Part shown: one piece after another, positions 38,226 through 49,766 of the stretch
Layout: each line of letters starts with the position of its first letter
How positions within the stretch are numbered: the stretch's first letter is position 1
Assembly: GCF_041146395.1 (NCBI RefSeq)
Contig: NC_090995.1
Span: 15,627,501 to 15,691,500 of the forward strand
Length of the DNA: 64,000 nt
Direction: 5' to 3'
Source: Eulemur rufifrons
Lineage: Eukaryota; Chordata; Mammalia; Primates; Lemuridae
Notes under the pieces: generated by a model
Databases searched by the model: none
Told to the model about the DNA's origin: nothing
Seen by the model: only the letters and a program-made list of their open reading frames with translations
Position numbers and translations under genes: made by a program

Positions 38226-38474
38226 GGTCTGCGTCCTTTTGTTCCTGTCCAGCGGCCCCCAGCATCTCTGTAACTCAGCCTTTCTGCACGAAGACCCCTA
38301 GCCCCCTTTCTCTTTACACCCTCTGGCAGGTATAAATAACCTTCAAAAAGGTTAAAGATCCTGTGAATCAGGAGGGAAAGCAGGGAGAAGTGAATAATTA
38401 TGAAAACAGTAGAAGCATCTAGCCCCTACTGAAACCTGACCTACCCTGGACACCAGTGTAGGCCCCTGATGTGC

Positions 38475-38560
38475 ACTGACACACTTCACCCTACATGAGA
38501 ACACCGAGGCACAGAGAGGTCAAGAACTCACAGCCAGGGCGTGAACCACACTCTCAATGG
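38475..38560 (-). mobile_element. MIR fragment
   Basis: Reverse MIR core: acaccgaggcacagagaggt, then caagaactcacagccagggc and gtgaacc. Confidence 0.65.
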
Positions 38561-38639
38561 ATAATTAACCTCACAAATCAGAGATGAGGGAGATGGTGAC
38601 TAAGATCTGACCTCAACCAGGCCAAACTCTCCCAGAGTA

Positions 38640-38765
38640 ACTCACAAGAGTTAAGTTCTGTTACCAACCGTCTGTGTGATGTTGAGCAAGTCAGTTAGTT
38701 TCTCTGGCCCACAGGTTCCCCATTTGCAAAATTAGAAAGTTCTAGTAAGTGATCTTGAAGGTCTA
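38640..38765 (+). mobile_element. MIR fragment
   Basis: Forward MIR core: ccgtctgtgtgatgttgagc, aagtcagttagtttctctgg and ttccccatttgcaaaattag. Confidence 0.75.
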
Positions 38766-39135
38766 TGTCAATTCCAAATTTCTTTCCTGGATTAACTACG
38801 TGTTTTCAAACGATGCTAAGCATCCTGATGATACCGCCATCCTTGAAAGTCTTCAGAAATGAAAATCCAGCCGGGACCACCTAGCAACCTGATCTCCACA
38901 TCGCCCACCGCCCTCCGAGCACTAAGGCACCTGCAGAATGTGGGACGACCTGCAGGTAAAGTGACCACATAACCTCTGGATGACACGACCACCTTCTCGT
39001 GGTCTGCGGAGGTTGAGCGTTTCCTGCATCCACGACCCGCTCTGTGACCACATGGGTCTCAGCGTGAGAATCGCAACCTTCAGGGAGTTCCTCCATCCCC
39101 CACACGACAGCGCCCCAGGGCTGCGCTCGGCGTAC

Positions 39136-39279
39136 CTGCACACAGGCTGCCCGCCTGGTGGAAGCCCGGCCCGCAGCTGTGCACACACCGCCCGCTCCGC
39201 AGCAGCTTCGCGGGGTCCCGGCAGAGGTCACAGTGGTCTGGAGAGTGAGAGCAGGTCAAGCAGTCCGGGTGGCAACGCA
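39136..39279 (-). CDS. FRAS1: FRAS1 exon: furin-like repeat 1
   Basis: A 144-bp exon, phase 1-1. It translates as VRCHPDCLTCSHSPDHCDLC, then RDPAKLLRSGRCVHSCGPGF and HQAGSLCA. The CxxxCxxC start, CxxC middle and CxxxCGxGF end are the pattern of a furin-like cysteine-rich (FU) repeat. Human FRAS1 as remembered has VHCHPDCLTCSQSPDHCDLC. The acceptor is cttgacttcag and the donor is GCAG|GTACGC. It is the first of the series of one-exon, one-repeat units that follow the VWC region. Confidence 0.97.
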
Positions 39280-39689
39280 CTGAAGTCAAGGACAAAGGAG
39301 AGGAGAGCTCAGTGAAGTCCATGTGCGATTTCTCTCACATTCGTCAGAGGAAGCACCTACACGGCATACAAAGTTAGACAGAACGTGAAGCAAACTGTGG
39401 GATCTAGGTGTGAAAAAGGCCTCCAAGTAGCAAAAAGGCATTTCAACGCAAGATTTCGAGGATACTTCCCTTGTCTGAAATACCATCGCCGTCTCCTGGA
39501 ACCCCAAATTGAAGATACTAAAAAAGCAGGTTTCTTAATGCTTCTCCCTGCTGAAATAGCTCCAGAAACAGGAATGACAACTTCCATAATACATGATTTA
39601 AACACATTCAATAATTTATGATATCTGAGATGTTCTTCCTAAGCTCTGACATGCATAAGCAGTTCAGACATAAAACCTACATTGTCTAA

Positions 39690-40310
39690 AAATAGTTATT
39701 TTTACCTCAACAAAAGTACAGCTAGTTTTCTTTTTCTCTAAAATTTCCAATCTCATTCCCAACAATTGGGATTATCACTGAACTTAGTGGTAATTGTCAG
39801 CAAAGGACTTTTTTCAAAAGGTTGTGAAGTTGTCAAGGACTTGACTTTTGACGTACAGTCCATGATAATATGCTTAATGTTGGCTCTGGAAAGCCCAGAG
39901 AGCCACTTTGGTGAAGGTAACGCAATTAAACCATAAAGTCATTTTGCTTTTCCCTCGATAAACTCTTCAGGGAAACACTGCAATTGGCCAAAATAAGTTG
40001 AGAGCATCAAGAGCAACTGTCAATATGAAAAACGGTGGCCCGTGAGTGAAAACAACTAATTATGAAATATGAATAGAAGAAAATGTCATTTCTCCAGGAG
40101 AGACTGAGCTTATAGGCAAATTACTGCTCAACCAGAGCAACTCCAGTGCTTGCCAACAATTATTAACTGGAACTAATTCAACCCTGGGTGATTTGAAAGC
40201 AGAATTGCAGAACAAGTAGATAAAATTTTCTTTTGGAAGAAATTAATGAGTCTTTAAACTTTAAAAACCCAGTGGAGAACTCCAAAAGAAACCATCTGTT
40301 TAACAGCTCA
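39690..40310. promoter_or_regulatory. Candidate conserved non-coding element
   Basis: About 600 bp with no repeat signature, clean single-copy composition, and several TAATTA-like motifs (aacaactaattatgaaatat, aattattaactggaactaat). This is the texture typical of mammalian intronic enhancers. Function is inference. Confidence 0.3.
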
Positions 40311-40394
40311 CCTTGCAAAAAAGAAAAAGAATATCCATGACAAACTTTGAGCAATCATTCTTGTATTTTCAACAGAGGAAGACAGACTTGCCTT

Positions 40395-40520
40395 CACAAG
40401 TCTCCGAACATCACCATTATTTGATTTTCACAACCATTTTGCAAGACAGATAAGGTATATTTTGTCAACAAGAAAACAGGGTCAATGACTTGTCCAAGGT
40501 CACGTACTCATAATAAGGTG
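40395..40520 (-). mobile_element. MIR fragment
   Basis: Reverse MIR: gattttcacaaccattttgc, aagaaaacagggtcaatgac and ttgtccaaggtcacgtactc. Confidence 0.7.
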
Positions 40521-40702
40521 GGTTTGGCAATTACATGGACAAAGATTAATTAGTATCATTTGTTAGAAAAATCAGGAAGAAAGAAACGAACCCACCGGGT
40601 GAGCACAGAAAAAGCAGCAAGACGGGGGAGGGGCGGGAAATAGGATCCCTGAATTTTCGGCAGTAAAACTGCCTCGGTGGAAACAACCGGGCACGGACCT
40701 AC

Positions 40703-40850
40703 CTGCTGTGCAGTGAGGACAGCACCGTCCCTTCACCTCCACGGCCAGTGTGGCCACCGGGCAGGGTGGGCAGGAAGGCTCGTAGCAGGTCACCTGAGCG
40801 GCCCGGCACTCACACACCCTGCACGGGCCGGCTTCCCACTTCTCTCCCTC
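40703..40850 (-). CDS. FRAS1: FRAS1 exon: end of VWC domain 6
   Basis: A 148-bp exon, phase 0 at its start and phase 1 at its end. It reads EGEKWEAGPCRVCECRAAQV, then TCYEPSCPPCPVATLAVEVK and GRCCPHCTA. CRVCEC and CCPHC are the paired clusters of VWC6, the last VWC module of FRAS1. Remembered human text is EGEKWEDGPCKVCECRGAQV. The acceptor is cctcccgcag and the donor is GCAG|GTAGGT. The change to phase 1 here sets up the run of symmetrical phase 1-1 exons that encode the FU repeats downstream. Confidence 0.97.
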
Positions 40851-42236
40851 CTGCGGGAGACAGCGAAGAAGGACGTTGCCACCCGGGCGCAGGGACTCAG
40901 AGGAGAGTTTGCTGCCCAAGAACTTACAACGTCCGCAAGGACAGAGTGAAGGCACCGTGTCAGCTCCCTGCCAACCCCAACTCTGAAATAAGACAATGGG
41001 TCGAAGAGTCCCAAATTTAGAAGGACAGAGTTTCTCCTTGTTTGTTTGTAAGTGGTTTGCTGTAACCCAAACCCCAGCAGAAAAACTGTGGGCACACCCA
41101 GAGATTAACTGGGACAGCACTCGGGGGCCCCCAGAATGTGCAAGAAACATTTAAAATTTGGTTTTCAACCTATTTCACCAAAAACACCAAGGGAGACACT
41201 ATGTACCTAGTGATTAGCGGGTACATTAAACGCAATCTCTAAAACAACAGAGGAGAGCAGAGCTAAAACCCTGAATTCCTTACAGTTACTGTAAGAAGAG
41301 TAACAGTCCAGCCACGGTGTTCTGAACGCTGAAGCTTCTGCAGGCCCACTTTCAATGCCCCGTGGGTGGGCCGTGAGCTTTCCCACACTACACTAGTCCC
41401 TCCAGCCAAGCAAATTACGGGACTAACATCAGCGCTTTAACAGAGAACCCAAAGTGAATCATAACGAGCCATTTCTTTTTGCTCTCAGGGAAAAGACAGA
41501 GCTTCTTACCAGAATGAGGGACGGAAAACAGGAGAAAACAGCAAATTTTAAAGCAAAAATCTGATAAAATTGTGTATCAAGCTAACTGATGTCAACATTC
41601 CAACCGATTAAGGTGACAGTATTTAGCAAAGTGAAAGGCGAACGGTAGAAAAGTGAGGAATATTATCTGGAGAAGGCAGAAGTGCTTTTCTTCCATATCA
41701 AGACAAACTGGTTTCCTGGCCCCTTGTTCTAGAACCTCCAGGAAGGAGGTTCCCGACTGCTTGTGGGAATAAACACGCTCGCGTTTTCCCTTTAAAAGAA
41801 ACCATTCGATGTTGCCCTGCAAACAACCTAGAGAGAACGAACGCCCAGCATCCTTTGGGGAGAAACATTCGCAGACCCAAGCAGCGTTTTGCAGTACAGG
41901 AAATTCTACTGACTGTTCAACTGAGTCTTCTAGGCCAGAAAAAAACTGGGAAGAGAAAATCATCACAAGAAAGGGGAAAGACACACGTAGGAACTTGTAG
42001 TTAGAGAATTATGAATTACCAACTATATAAAAGCATAAGCTAAAGACCAAAAGTTCAATGGATCAACGTGTAATTTATCAGTAAGATTCTTAATTCCTGA
42101 CCACAACGCCATCAAATGTGGCTGTTAAAAACACTAAGGCGAAATAAATACTAAGTTTCCCTGTGACAGTTCACGCAGATCATTACTGACAACAATTTTA
42201 TAGTGATTCATGCACAAGTTAAAAGTCTGTACTTAC
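40851..42236 (-). other. FRAS1 intron between the microexon and the VWC6-end exon
   Basis: A 1386-bp intron, single-copy by eye. I saw no repeat or additional exon in it. Confidence 0.8.
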
Positions 42237-42272
42237 TGGAATACGTTTAACTGCACTAGCATTTGAGGACAT
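42237..42272 (-). CDS. FRAS1: FRAS1 36-bp microexon in VWC 6
   Basis: A 36-bp microexon, phase 0-0, encoding MSSNASAVKRIP. Remembered human FRAS1 has MSSNASEVKRIP at the same place, between the EETGEF and EGEKWEDGPC segments. The acceptor is tttgttcctag and the donor is CCA|GTAAGT, a good consensus donor. N-A-S is a canonical N-glycosylation sequon. The internal ATG is not an initiation site. The exon is too short for an ordinary open-reading-frame scan and was found by looking for the missing link between the 44829 and 40703 exons. Confidence 0.95.
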
Positions 42273-42774
42273 CTAGGAACAAAGAGAAATGTATTTATTA
42301 CACCACCAAAAACACCATCAGTTTTCATTAGGAGTTACCAACTTTTCCCCAAGCAACATGCAACTTCATCCATTTGCTATGAACAGAAATAAAATCTATC
42401 TTATCAAAAACAAGAAAGGCATACCATTACGGAATAGAGACAACACGCCTCAGAAGTATTTCTGAATTCTTACTCTGACTTTGTGCTTGAGCCCTTGGCT
42501 TTAACTTTCCTCAGGATGAAGCAGTTCACAGTCAACGGCTCTAAACCCGTAAAGGCAAATTCGCGATTTTCACATGGTACCAGAGTATTATGGAGAACTG
42601 TGCTTATTCAAAACAATTTGGATTTCTTTAATTCCACTGGGTGTACTTTGCCTCCAAAAATGAGTGGGGAAATTGATACTATGATTGAGAAAATGCAAAT
42701 TTAACATTTATAAGGAGACTTTAATTTCCTAAATTCTTAAGAAACAACAATGACTAAGTTATGAAATGCTGCTA

Positions 42775-42990
42775 AGAAACAATGCTAGCAGCATAATGAT
42801 ACCAATGTTTTTAGCTTTTTAAAAAACGTGTCAGGCACTGTTCCAAGTGCTTTACCATCTCTACAGCCCCGACAGCAGATACTTTTGCAGATACAGTAGC
42901 AAAAACCGCCACCATTTCACGGTGAGGACAAAGTCACTTGCCCAAGATCCCAGCACAGGGCAAAGCGGGGATTCGAACCCAGCGCCCACA
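42775..42990 (-). mobile_element. MIR SINE
   Basis: Reverse MIR, nearly full length: cgtgtcaggcactgttccaa, gtgctttaccatctctacag, gtcacttgcccaagatccca and ggggattcgaacccagcg. Confidence 0.85.
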
Positions 42991-43149
42991 CCGCCAGCCC
43001 TGCCCCAGGCGGCCTCCCCAGAATACACAGAAACGCTGGCCGGGTGGACACACAATTTACCCAAACCGCAAAGGAAAAGTGTGGAGGAATCAGTCCCCCA
43101 CAGCACTTAATCCTGCTCTCACTCCGTGGCCTCCTCTCACCACTGTGCT

Positions 43150-43980
43150 GCTTTCTGAGGTTTCAGTCACCCGCGGTCAATCGCGGTGGGAAAATATTAG
43201 ATGAAAAATTCCAGAAATGAACAATCCATCAGCTTTAGCCTGTACGGCGATCTGAGAAATGGGATAAACTCGCGCCGTCCCGCCCAGGACGTGACTCCTC
43301 CGTGTGCCCGGCATATCCAGCTGCGGACGCCACACGCCTGCTTGTCACTTAGCGGCCTCTCAGGCACCGGAGGGGCTGACGTGGCATCACCACGCCTGTG
43401 TCCGGGGACACTTTATTTCACCCGACAACGCCCCGCGGTGCAGCAGGGATGCCGGCAGCTCGGATGTGCCAGAGGGAAGCCAGCAAGCGCTTCCTTTAAG
43501 TGAAGAAGTGAAAAATCACGGCTTGATGAGAAAAAAATTGTGTGCCATGGTCACTGAGATCTATGGTAAGGATGAATCTTCTACCCACGAAATTGTGAAG
43601 AAGAAAAAAGAAATTCGTGCTGGCTTTGCTGCTGCACCTCAGACTGCAGAGCTGTTGCCACGGTGCCTGGTAAGCGCTTAGCCAAGGCGAGAAAGGCATC
43701 AACTCTGTGGGTGCAAGACGTGAACAGGCCGTGTTTCCACGGGCGGCGGTGGGGTCCGGCAGCACTCGTGGTTCCAGGCACCCACGGGGGCTCCTGGAGC
43801 ACCTCCCCAGGGGGCCGGGGAGGACCAGGTCCTGCTCTGACTGGTCGATGAAGCAGCTGTGCTGCTGATCAACCGGCATATTTTGAAAAACACAATGAAT
43901 TTATCAACGTTCTAATGCCCAACATGAAAACTATGGACTACACGTTAATACAGAGGGCAAACTGAAGAAATTAAGGTAAA
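43150..43980 (+). mobile_element. Tigger-type (TcMar) DNA transposon relic with transposase start
   Basis: The 5' part reads ggtttcagtcacccgcggtc, aaaattccagaaatgaacaa and cgcgccgtcccgcccaggac, which I know as the terminal region of a Tigger element. From about 43440 the translation shows decayed transposase text: LPLSEEVKNHG, then EIYGKDESSTHEIVKKKKEI and RAGFAAAPQTAELLP. This is the CENP-B-like DNA-binding region. The frame stops at 43679 and the rest is internally deleted or diverged. The DDE catalytic region was not recognised. The right end is uncertain. Confidence 0.8.
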
Positions 43981-44059
43981 TATTCTTACCTTTGGGTAAT
44001 GGAAAAGTGCAAACACAGGGAGAAATAAAACCTTAGTAAATGGAGTTTTGCCTCACATC

Positions 44060-44755
44060 AAAGCCATCAAAATCCTGCCGCTTCTACCTGCAACGGGAAT
44101 CTGGGGCCTGATCACTGGTTCCATATTCACTACCTTCTCCCTAAACCAAGCCACCGTCCCCCTTTCCCACTGGGCCACCTACCTCCAGTCTAGTCCCCAT
44201 CTGTCACTCGCTCGTGGCAGCCGGGGTGGCCCTTCCATGAGAAAGTGAGACCACCGCACTGCTCTGCCCAAAGCCCCCTCTGCGTCGGGGCAAAGGCCCT
44301 GCCTTCCAGGCTGCGAGACCTCACCTGCAGCTTCTCCCCCTCACTCACTGTTCCAGCCGCACTCGACGTCTCGCTGTTTCCCAAACATGCCACACACACT
44401 CCTGCCCCAGGGCCTTTGCACCTGCTGACCCCGTTCCTGGAATGTTTCCGCCAAATACTCACGTGGCTCCCTCCCTCACTGCCTTCAGGCTTCGCTCCGG
44501 TTCCTCCACGGGGGGATTCCCTGTTCATCTGGTATAAAAGAGCACAGCCCACCCACCTGCGCCCACCCGCCCAGCCCCTCGCTAGACGCGCTGTGCTGCT
44601 TTACTCTTCTGGGTCCTGCTCCTCACCCCTCACACGCGCGCTGTTCTCTGTGCACCGACACTGCACAGTGAGAGCGGGGACTCTGTGTCCCAGCACCTGG
44701 CGCACAGTAGGTGTGCAGCACCACTGTTGAACAGATGGATGAGTGACAGAGACGA
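44060..44755 (+). mobile_element. L2 LINE relic (3' end)
   Basis: L2 text in order: gcccaaagccccctctgcgt, tgccccagggcctttgcacc, cgttcctggaatgtttccgc and tcaggcttcgctccggttcc. It ends gcacctggcgcacagtaggt and tgttgaacagatggatgagt, the conserved L2 tail. Confidence 0.85.
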
Positions 44756-44828
44756 GACGGTAATGTCTCCCCATGAGATTACTCCTGAATGAATTTTTAG
44801 TGGTGAAAGTTGTTAGCTTGATACTCAC

Positions 44829-44918
44829 AAAGTCTCCATTTTCTTCATAAACACAATAACCGTTCCTTGAAATGCATTCAGGACAGCACTTCCCATCTAA
44901 GTGAATTAATTCTTCACC
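44829..44918 (-). CDS. FRAS1: FRAS1 exon: end of VWC 5 and start of VWC 6
   Basis: A 90-bp exon, phase 0-0, 30 codons, GEELIHLDGKCCPECISRNG followed by YCVYEENGDF. This is almost identical to remembered human FRAS1 (DEELIHLDGKCCPECISRNG). CCPEC closes VWC5 and YC opens VWC6. The acceptor tract is ccttatttctgcag and the donor is CTTT|GTGAGT. The exon is AT-richer than its neighbours. The last 3' segment of an old L2 element ends about 75 bp to its left, and a large tandem array starts about 147 bp to its right. Confidence 0.97.
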
Positions 44919-45064
44919 CTGCAGAAATAAGGGTTGCGGTGGCACAGATCAAATTAACATCTCCAGGTAGCAGCGCTAAATTGGGAAGCAGCTGGGCGCC
45001 CTGACTGGAATGAGAAAGCTCCGCATCCCCCTGTCATCTCCCCAGGCTGCTTCTGCGAGGAAAG

Positions 45065-45540
45065 TCGGGTCCACACAGCGCACCCTCCCGGTCCGGTCCA
45101 CACAGCGCACCCTCCCAGTCCAGTCCTCCCAGTCCGGTCCACACAGCACACCCTCCCAGTCCGGTCCACACAGCACACCCTCCCAGTCCAGTCCTCCCAG
45201 TCGGGTCCACACAGCACACCCTCCCAGTCCAGTCCTCCCAGTCCTGTCCACACAGCCCACCCTCCCAGTCCGGTCCACACAGCACACCCTCCCAGTCCAG
45301 TCCTCCCAGTCCGGTCCACACAGCACACCCTCCCAGTCCGGTCCACACAGCACACCCTCCCAGTCCAGTCTTCCCAGTCCTGTCCACACAGCCCACCCTC
45401 CCAGTCCGGTCCACACAGCACACCCTCCCAGTCCAGTCCTCCCAGTCCGGTCCACACAGCACACCCTCCCAGTCCGGTCCACACAGCACACCCTCCCGGT
45501 CAGGTCCTCCCAGTCCCATCCACACAGCCTACCCTCCCGG
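45065..45540. repeat. Composite minisatellite of 27-bp and 39-41-bp units
   Basis: The core unit ccggtccacacagcacaccc plus tcccagt (27 bp) alternates with versions carrying an extra ccagtcctcccagt. Copies are highly similar. Frames on both strands stay open for up to 223 codons (for example VLCGPDWEG on the minus strand), which I treat as an artefact. The array begins about 147 bp from the acceptor of the 44829-44918 exon. Confidence 0.97.
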
Positions 45541-46364
45541 TGCCTCTGCCTCCCTGCTCCAATGACACCTCCGCTCTGATCCCTCCATAATTTCCACCCA
45601 TGGCCAGGGGCTCCACGAATAAGCAGCACGGCCAAGATCAGTGTCATAGTCTTGGAAAATTATGAGTTTCAGAAAAGACTGCGCTATCTTGAAGATATAA
45701 GGTTGGAACTTGTGACTTTGGTTTCATTAACAGTGCTCAAATCAAACCAACGTTTCCTCCTGAATACAAAATCAGACATCCCTTCATTTGCAGATGCAGT
45801 CTCAGGCATAAATTAAACGGTAGAAAACTAATTTTTACTCAATCTTCTGAAATTCTTACTGCTGGCCAACTCACATCAAAATTATTTTTAAAATTATAAA
45901 ATTATGCCACATTTGGAGGGTAGATGTTTAACTTTCAAAGTCTTATTACTTTCATTGCTCAATATCAACATTTTAAAATTTTTATTTCTTATTACAAAAT
46001 AAATGTTTGCAGTGTTTTAATAATTCTAAATTCCATAATTTAGAAAGTGTGATTCACTGAAGTCCTATCTCCCAGGGAATCCGCTGTTAAAAATACAATC
46101 TCTGTTTACAATTTTTCATATGTATTCACAAACATCTCATCTATATGCTAGTATTCTACACTAACATATCTATAGGCCAAAGAGTATTTTTTAGAGCACT
46201 TCCCACTTTCTAATGATGTATCTACTTTCTAAGGAATGGTAATATTTCTTTTCTCTAAATAGTTAATATTTAATTTGGAGTCTATATTCTATTTAAAAGG
46301 ACAAAAGCCACGTTAAATGAAAACGAATAATGTAAATTTGCATAAACAGAATAATCACGATGAT

Positions 46365-46590
46365 ATTTTATGTTTAAACATAAACACTGCACTAAAGACA
46401 GATATTATGGAAGCATTTTCTGCCCTTGGATGCCCTGGAAGGCTGTGGTATCACTGTGGATAGGTTTTCCCGTCTCTTTTCTACTCCTTCTTGAGTCTTC
46501 AAAATTTTCTAGAATGAATATGCATCATTTTAATGAGGGAAAATATAAGCTTTTGAAAGCAACACAAAAATACATAAATGATTATAACTT
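46365..46590 (+). mobile_element. Possible L1 3'-end relic
   Basis: The text tcttcaaaattttctagaat, then gaatatgcatcattttaatg resembles the L1 tail (..attttctacaatgaacatgtattactttta..). Confidence 0.4.
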
Positions 46591-49500
46591 TTTATAGTGT
46601 CTAAAAAGATATTTCAAAGAGAAGAGAGTTGTATGGATTTCTGCCCATCAGAATTTCACGTCAATCAGGCTGGCAGAGAGCCGTGTGGGTGCCATGGAGA
46701 GAAGGCGCATTTACATATAGATTGTTTCGCAGAGACGTGACAATTGGCTGGTGGCGAAGGCATAACCCAGAAACACACTGAGTTTGCTTCCAAAGCACAT
46801 AAAGGGGTTTATATGCATGGAGTCTAAGTCACTTACAACAATGTTCTGAAATAAGACAGAGTATATGTACGTCTGTTAAACACAAAACGCATGAGAGAGT
46901 CTTGACTACCCGCTGCCACACAGACAGACAACACTGAACAGGGCGCCCGCCTCCCCCAGATGGGGCAGAGAAGGCTGTTCTGAGCCCACAAACACTGCTG
47001 TGAGTAACGGCCAGCCCTGCTCTTGGGGAGCAGGATTCAGTTCTGGCGAAGTGCGAAGCTCCAGGTAGAGCTGCTGCTTGTGGCAGAAGCCTCGAAGGCC
47101 CAAACAGTCAGCTCATTGTGACAGGGGCTCGCTCCAGTTGGCATTTGACCTTTGCTTTGAGCACAATGGCTTTGTGGAACAAAACTCATTATTTTCTTTT
47201 TAAAAGGATTCTGCTGCGTAGGCCAGGTAGAAGGTGCCGCGCTTCCCCACCTAACCGTACCTACGTCCACCAGACCAAAGACCGCGCTGAGACTCACCTG
47301 CCCACTGGAAAAGGAAACACTCCCCGGGGGGCGTCAGCCCCACTGGGGAAGGAAAAGGCAGCTGGCATTTACAGCCCACCCACCCTCCTCCACGCATTTT
47401 ACCGTAAGCTTCAAGCCCCCTCACCGTTTCTCGCCTCTGACGTGAATGTGAGGTCCTTTATTCAAAAAGATAATTTTAACTTCACCTGAATTCATGTTCA
47501 AAGACATCATAAAATATAGAAAAATAGAAACCATCCTATTGTGCTATTCTACCATCGATTTATTTTTTTGTTTCAATGTGTAGGGATTTGGTGTGAGATA
47601 TCAAAGACAAGGGTCATGCCTTTTTCTCCTGTTTTAACAAAGAAAACGTGTATGCTGGTTCCCATGCTGTTCAGACCGTTGCTATTGGTAACCACAGAGA
47701 TAACGATCGCCGTGGTGAAGCTGCGTGATTTTGCCTCTTCTTCTAGAAGTTTGTTTCTCTGCACCTTTTGGTGATGTGCATACACTGGGTGTCCAAGACG
47801 AGGAATCAAATCTCCTGGGTAATTTAGAGGAGGAGGCAGGCAGGTGGGGCAGAACTGAATAAAAACACCGGCAGTAACACACGTGCCCTTGGCAGACACG
47901 GTCACTTCCTCCGGGAGCTCCCGTGCATTTCACGATTATTTCCATAATCGTTGGCTGCCACCCGGTATTATAATTGCTGTTTTCATACCTGATTTCCCCC
48001 AAAGCCTGGGAATTCTTGAAGTTAGAACATGTGTTTTTATTCATTTAGTTTTTTGCCACCAGTGACATAAGCTAAGAAGTCAGGAAGCTGCTGCGTCAGC
48101 CTTCCACAAGGTCACCGACAGGAGCATGAGAAGGCTGAGGGGTGCTGTCCATCAGATTCGATTTTGGGTGAAATTTCACTTCTGGCCGCATTTCCAGTTT
48201 AGAGCCCAGTGGGGCTTGGACAGTCTGGGAACCATGGAGGTAACTAGAAGACAGCGGTTCAGCTGAGTGAAGATCTGCAGACAGAGGCGACCGGCGTGGG
48301 AAATCGCGGATCCGCGAAGGGAAAGATGGCGGGGAGGGGCTGGACAGGGATGGGTTAGCGTCGAGGGGTGACTGGAGGAACACTGAGGTGCCCCCCACTC
48401 TGGCAGCTGCTCCCCACTTTTCCTACGAACGGACGAGAAGGACTGGCCTGTGCCCCCACAGGTAGGGGTCACAGGGGACGGCCGTGGACAGACAGGCGCT
48501 GGGGCTTAGGGGATAACGGGCTGAATTATCTTCTGGGACTGAGACTGTTCAGATCTGACCGGAAGCAGCTGGTTAGAGGGTCTACACTACCAGGATCTCC
48601 GCTCCCACGTTCCCATGATTCCTGGGACAGCTGATAAGTTAAGACTTTGGAAAATAACCCGGCATCCCACGGGTGAACTGCCCGGGCACGGAAGCCTGGC
48701 CTCAGCCCGAGGGGACGAAGAGGCCCTGGTGAGGTTTCCTTCTCACCTTCATCCAACGTTCTGACCCCGTGACATGAAGACAGAAGAGCAGTGAGAGGCG
48801 GGGGTGGGGAGTGGGGGTATAAATCTGCAAAACGGCAAGACCCTCTTTACCCAAACACGTCTCATCTTCGCCAAGATCCACAAGGAGGCGGCGAAGTGAA
48901 AAATAACAGCCTCGTGTAGCAGGTTGTTCCCCCTCAGCCCCGGCGTCGGGAGCTGGGATGTCGGGGGCAGAACTGGGGAGAAAAACGCCGTCACCAACTC
49001 CTGGGGCCTCGGCTCCCCCGAGCTCCTGTCCCCGAGTCCTGTCCCCCGAGTCCACGGCCCGGAGGGAAGCTGGAGGGCGGATGGGAGCCGGGACGGAGAA
49101 GGAGACAACTTTAAAAGCAATGTGTTTTGCAATGGGTCGAGACCAAGTTCAAAGGGGGAAAAAAAGTAATTTCCCTACCATATACAATACATGTGCAGGC
49201 CAAACAGACGCTGCTTTGTTAGAAGCTTCTAGAAACCCTGCAGGCAGCACTAGTCAACAGAGGCCAACAGAGCTAATGGTTTATGAGGTCCCCCTTGCTC
49301 TCTCCTAAAACCAGAAACGATTTTATTTCTTCCCTGACCCACAGGAGCGGCGAGGTGCTGGCTCCCCTTCCCCCCAAACCCTGCCAGGGGGCTGCGACGG
49401 GAGCCCGGCCAGGCCACCTGCAGCCCCGTGTCACGGCCGGGCCAGCTGGGCGGGCCACCAGCCACGAGGTCCAGCTGCGCTGCCCGATGGGCTGACGTCC

Positions 49501-49766
49501 CACGTCACGTTCTTCCCTCCCACGTCCCTGGCCTGGGGCTTCCCATCGGACCAGACCACCGAGAGCTAACAGCGCCTGGGCTGCTCCCAGCTGGCCCGAG
49601 CAGTGACATTCCCCTCACACCACAAGTATCTCTGCGCCACAAGGTCCCGAGGAGCATGGGCCAGCAGTCTGCCACCCGCTCCGCTGCCAGGACGGAGGCT
49701 CAGGTGCGGCCCACCCCCCCATCAGGAGGGTCGCCACCGTCCAGACGGAAACGCCTGGCATCTTAC

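Larger units (their letters stand above)
37904..39135 (-). other. FRAS1 intron between FU1 and FU2 exons
   Basis: A 1232-bp intron that is largely MIR relics (38060-38225, 38480-38560 and 38640-38765). Nothing else was noted. Confidence 0.85.
39280..40702 (-). other. FRAS1 intron between VWC6 and FU1 exons
   Basis: A 1423-bp intron. The stretch 39620-40330 is single-copy and AT-rich, and 40395-40520 is a MIR. No other feature was seen. Confidence 0.85.
42273..44828 (-). other. FRAS1 intron between the 44829 exon and the microexon
   Basis: A 2556-bp intron with a MIR, a Tigger DNA transposon relic and an L2 3' end. The AT-rich stretch 42290-42750 has nothing recognisable. Confidence 0.85.
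44919..49766 (-). other. FRAS1 intron between the 49767 and 44829 exons
   Basis: A 4848-bp intron. It contains the composite tandem array (45065-45540) and a very AT-rich stretch (45650-46620) with an L1-like tail. GC-rich sequence at 48200-49740 has no exon signature in either strand. Confidence 0.85.

Noticed and set aside
44954..45647. Minus-strand frames of 163-223 codons rich in Trp, Cys and Gly
   Set aside because: They translate the composite tandem array beside a FRAS1 exon. The cysteine pattern is not that of a VWC or FU module.
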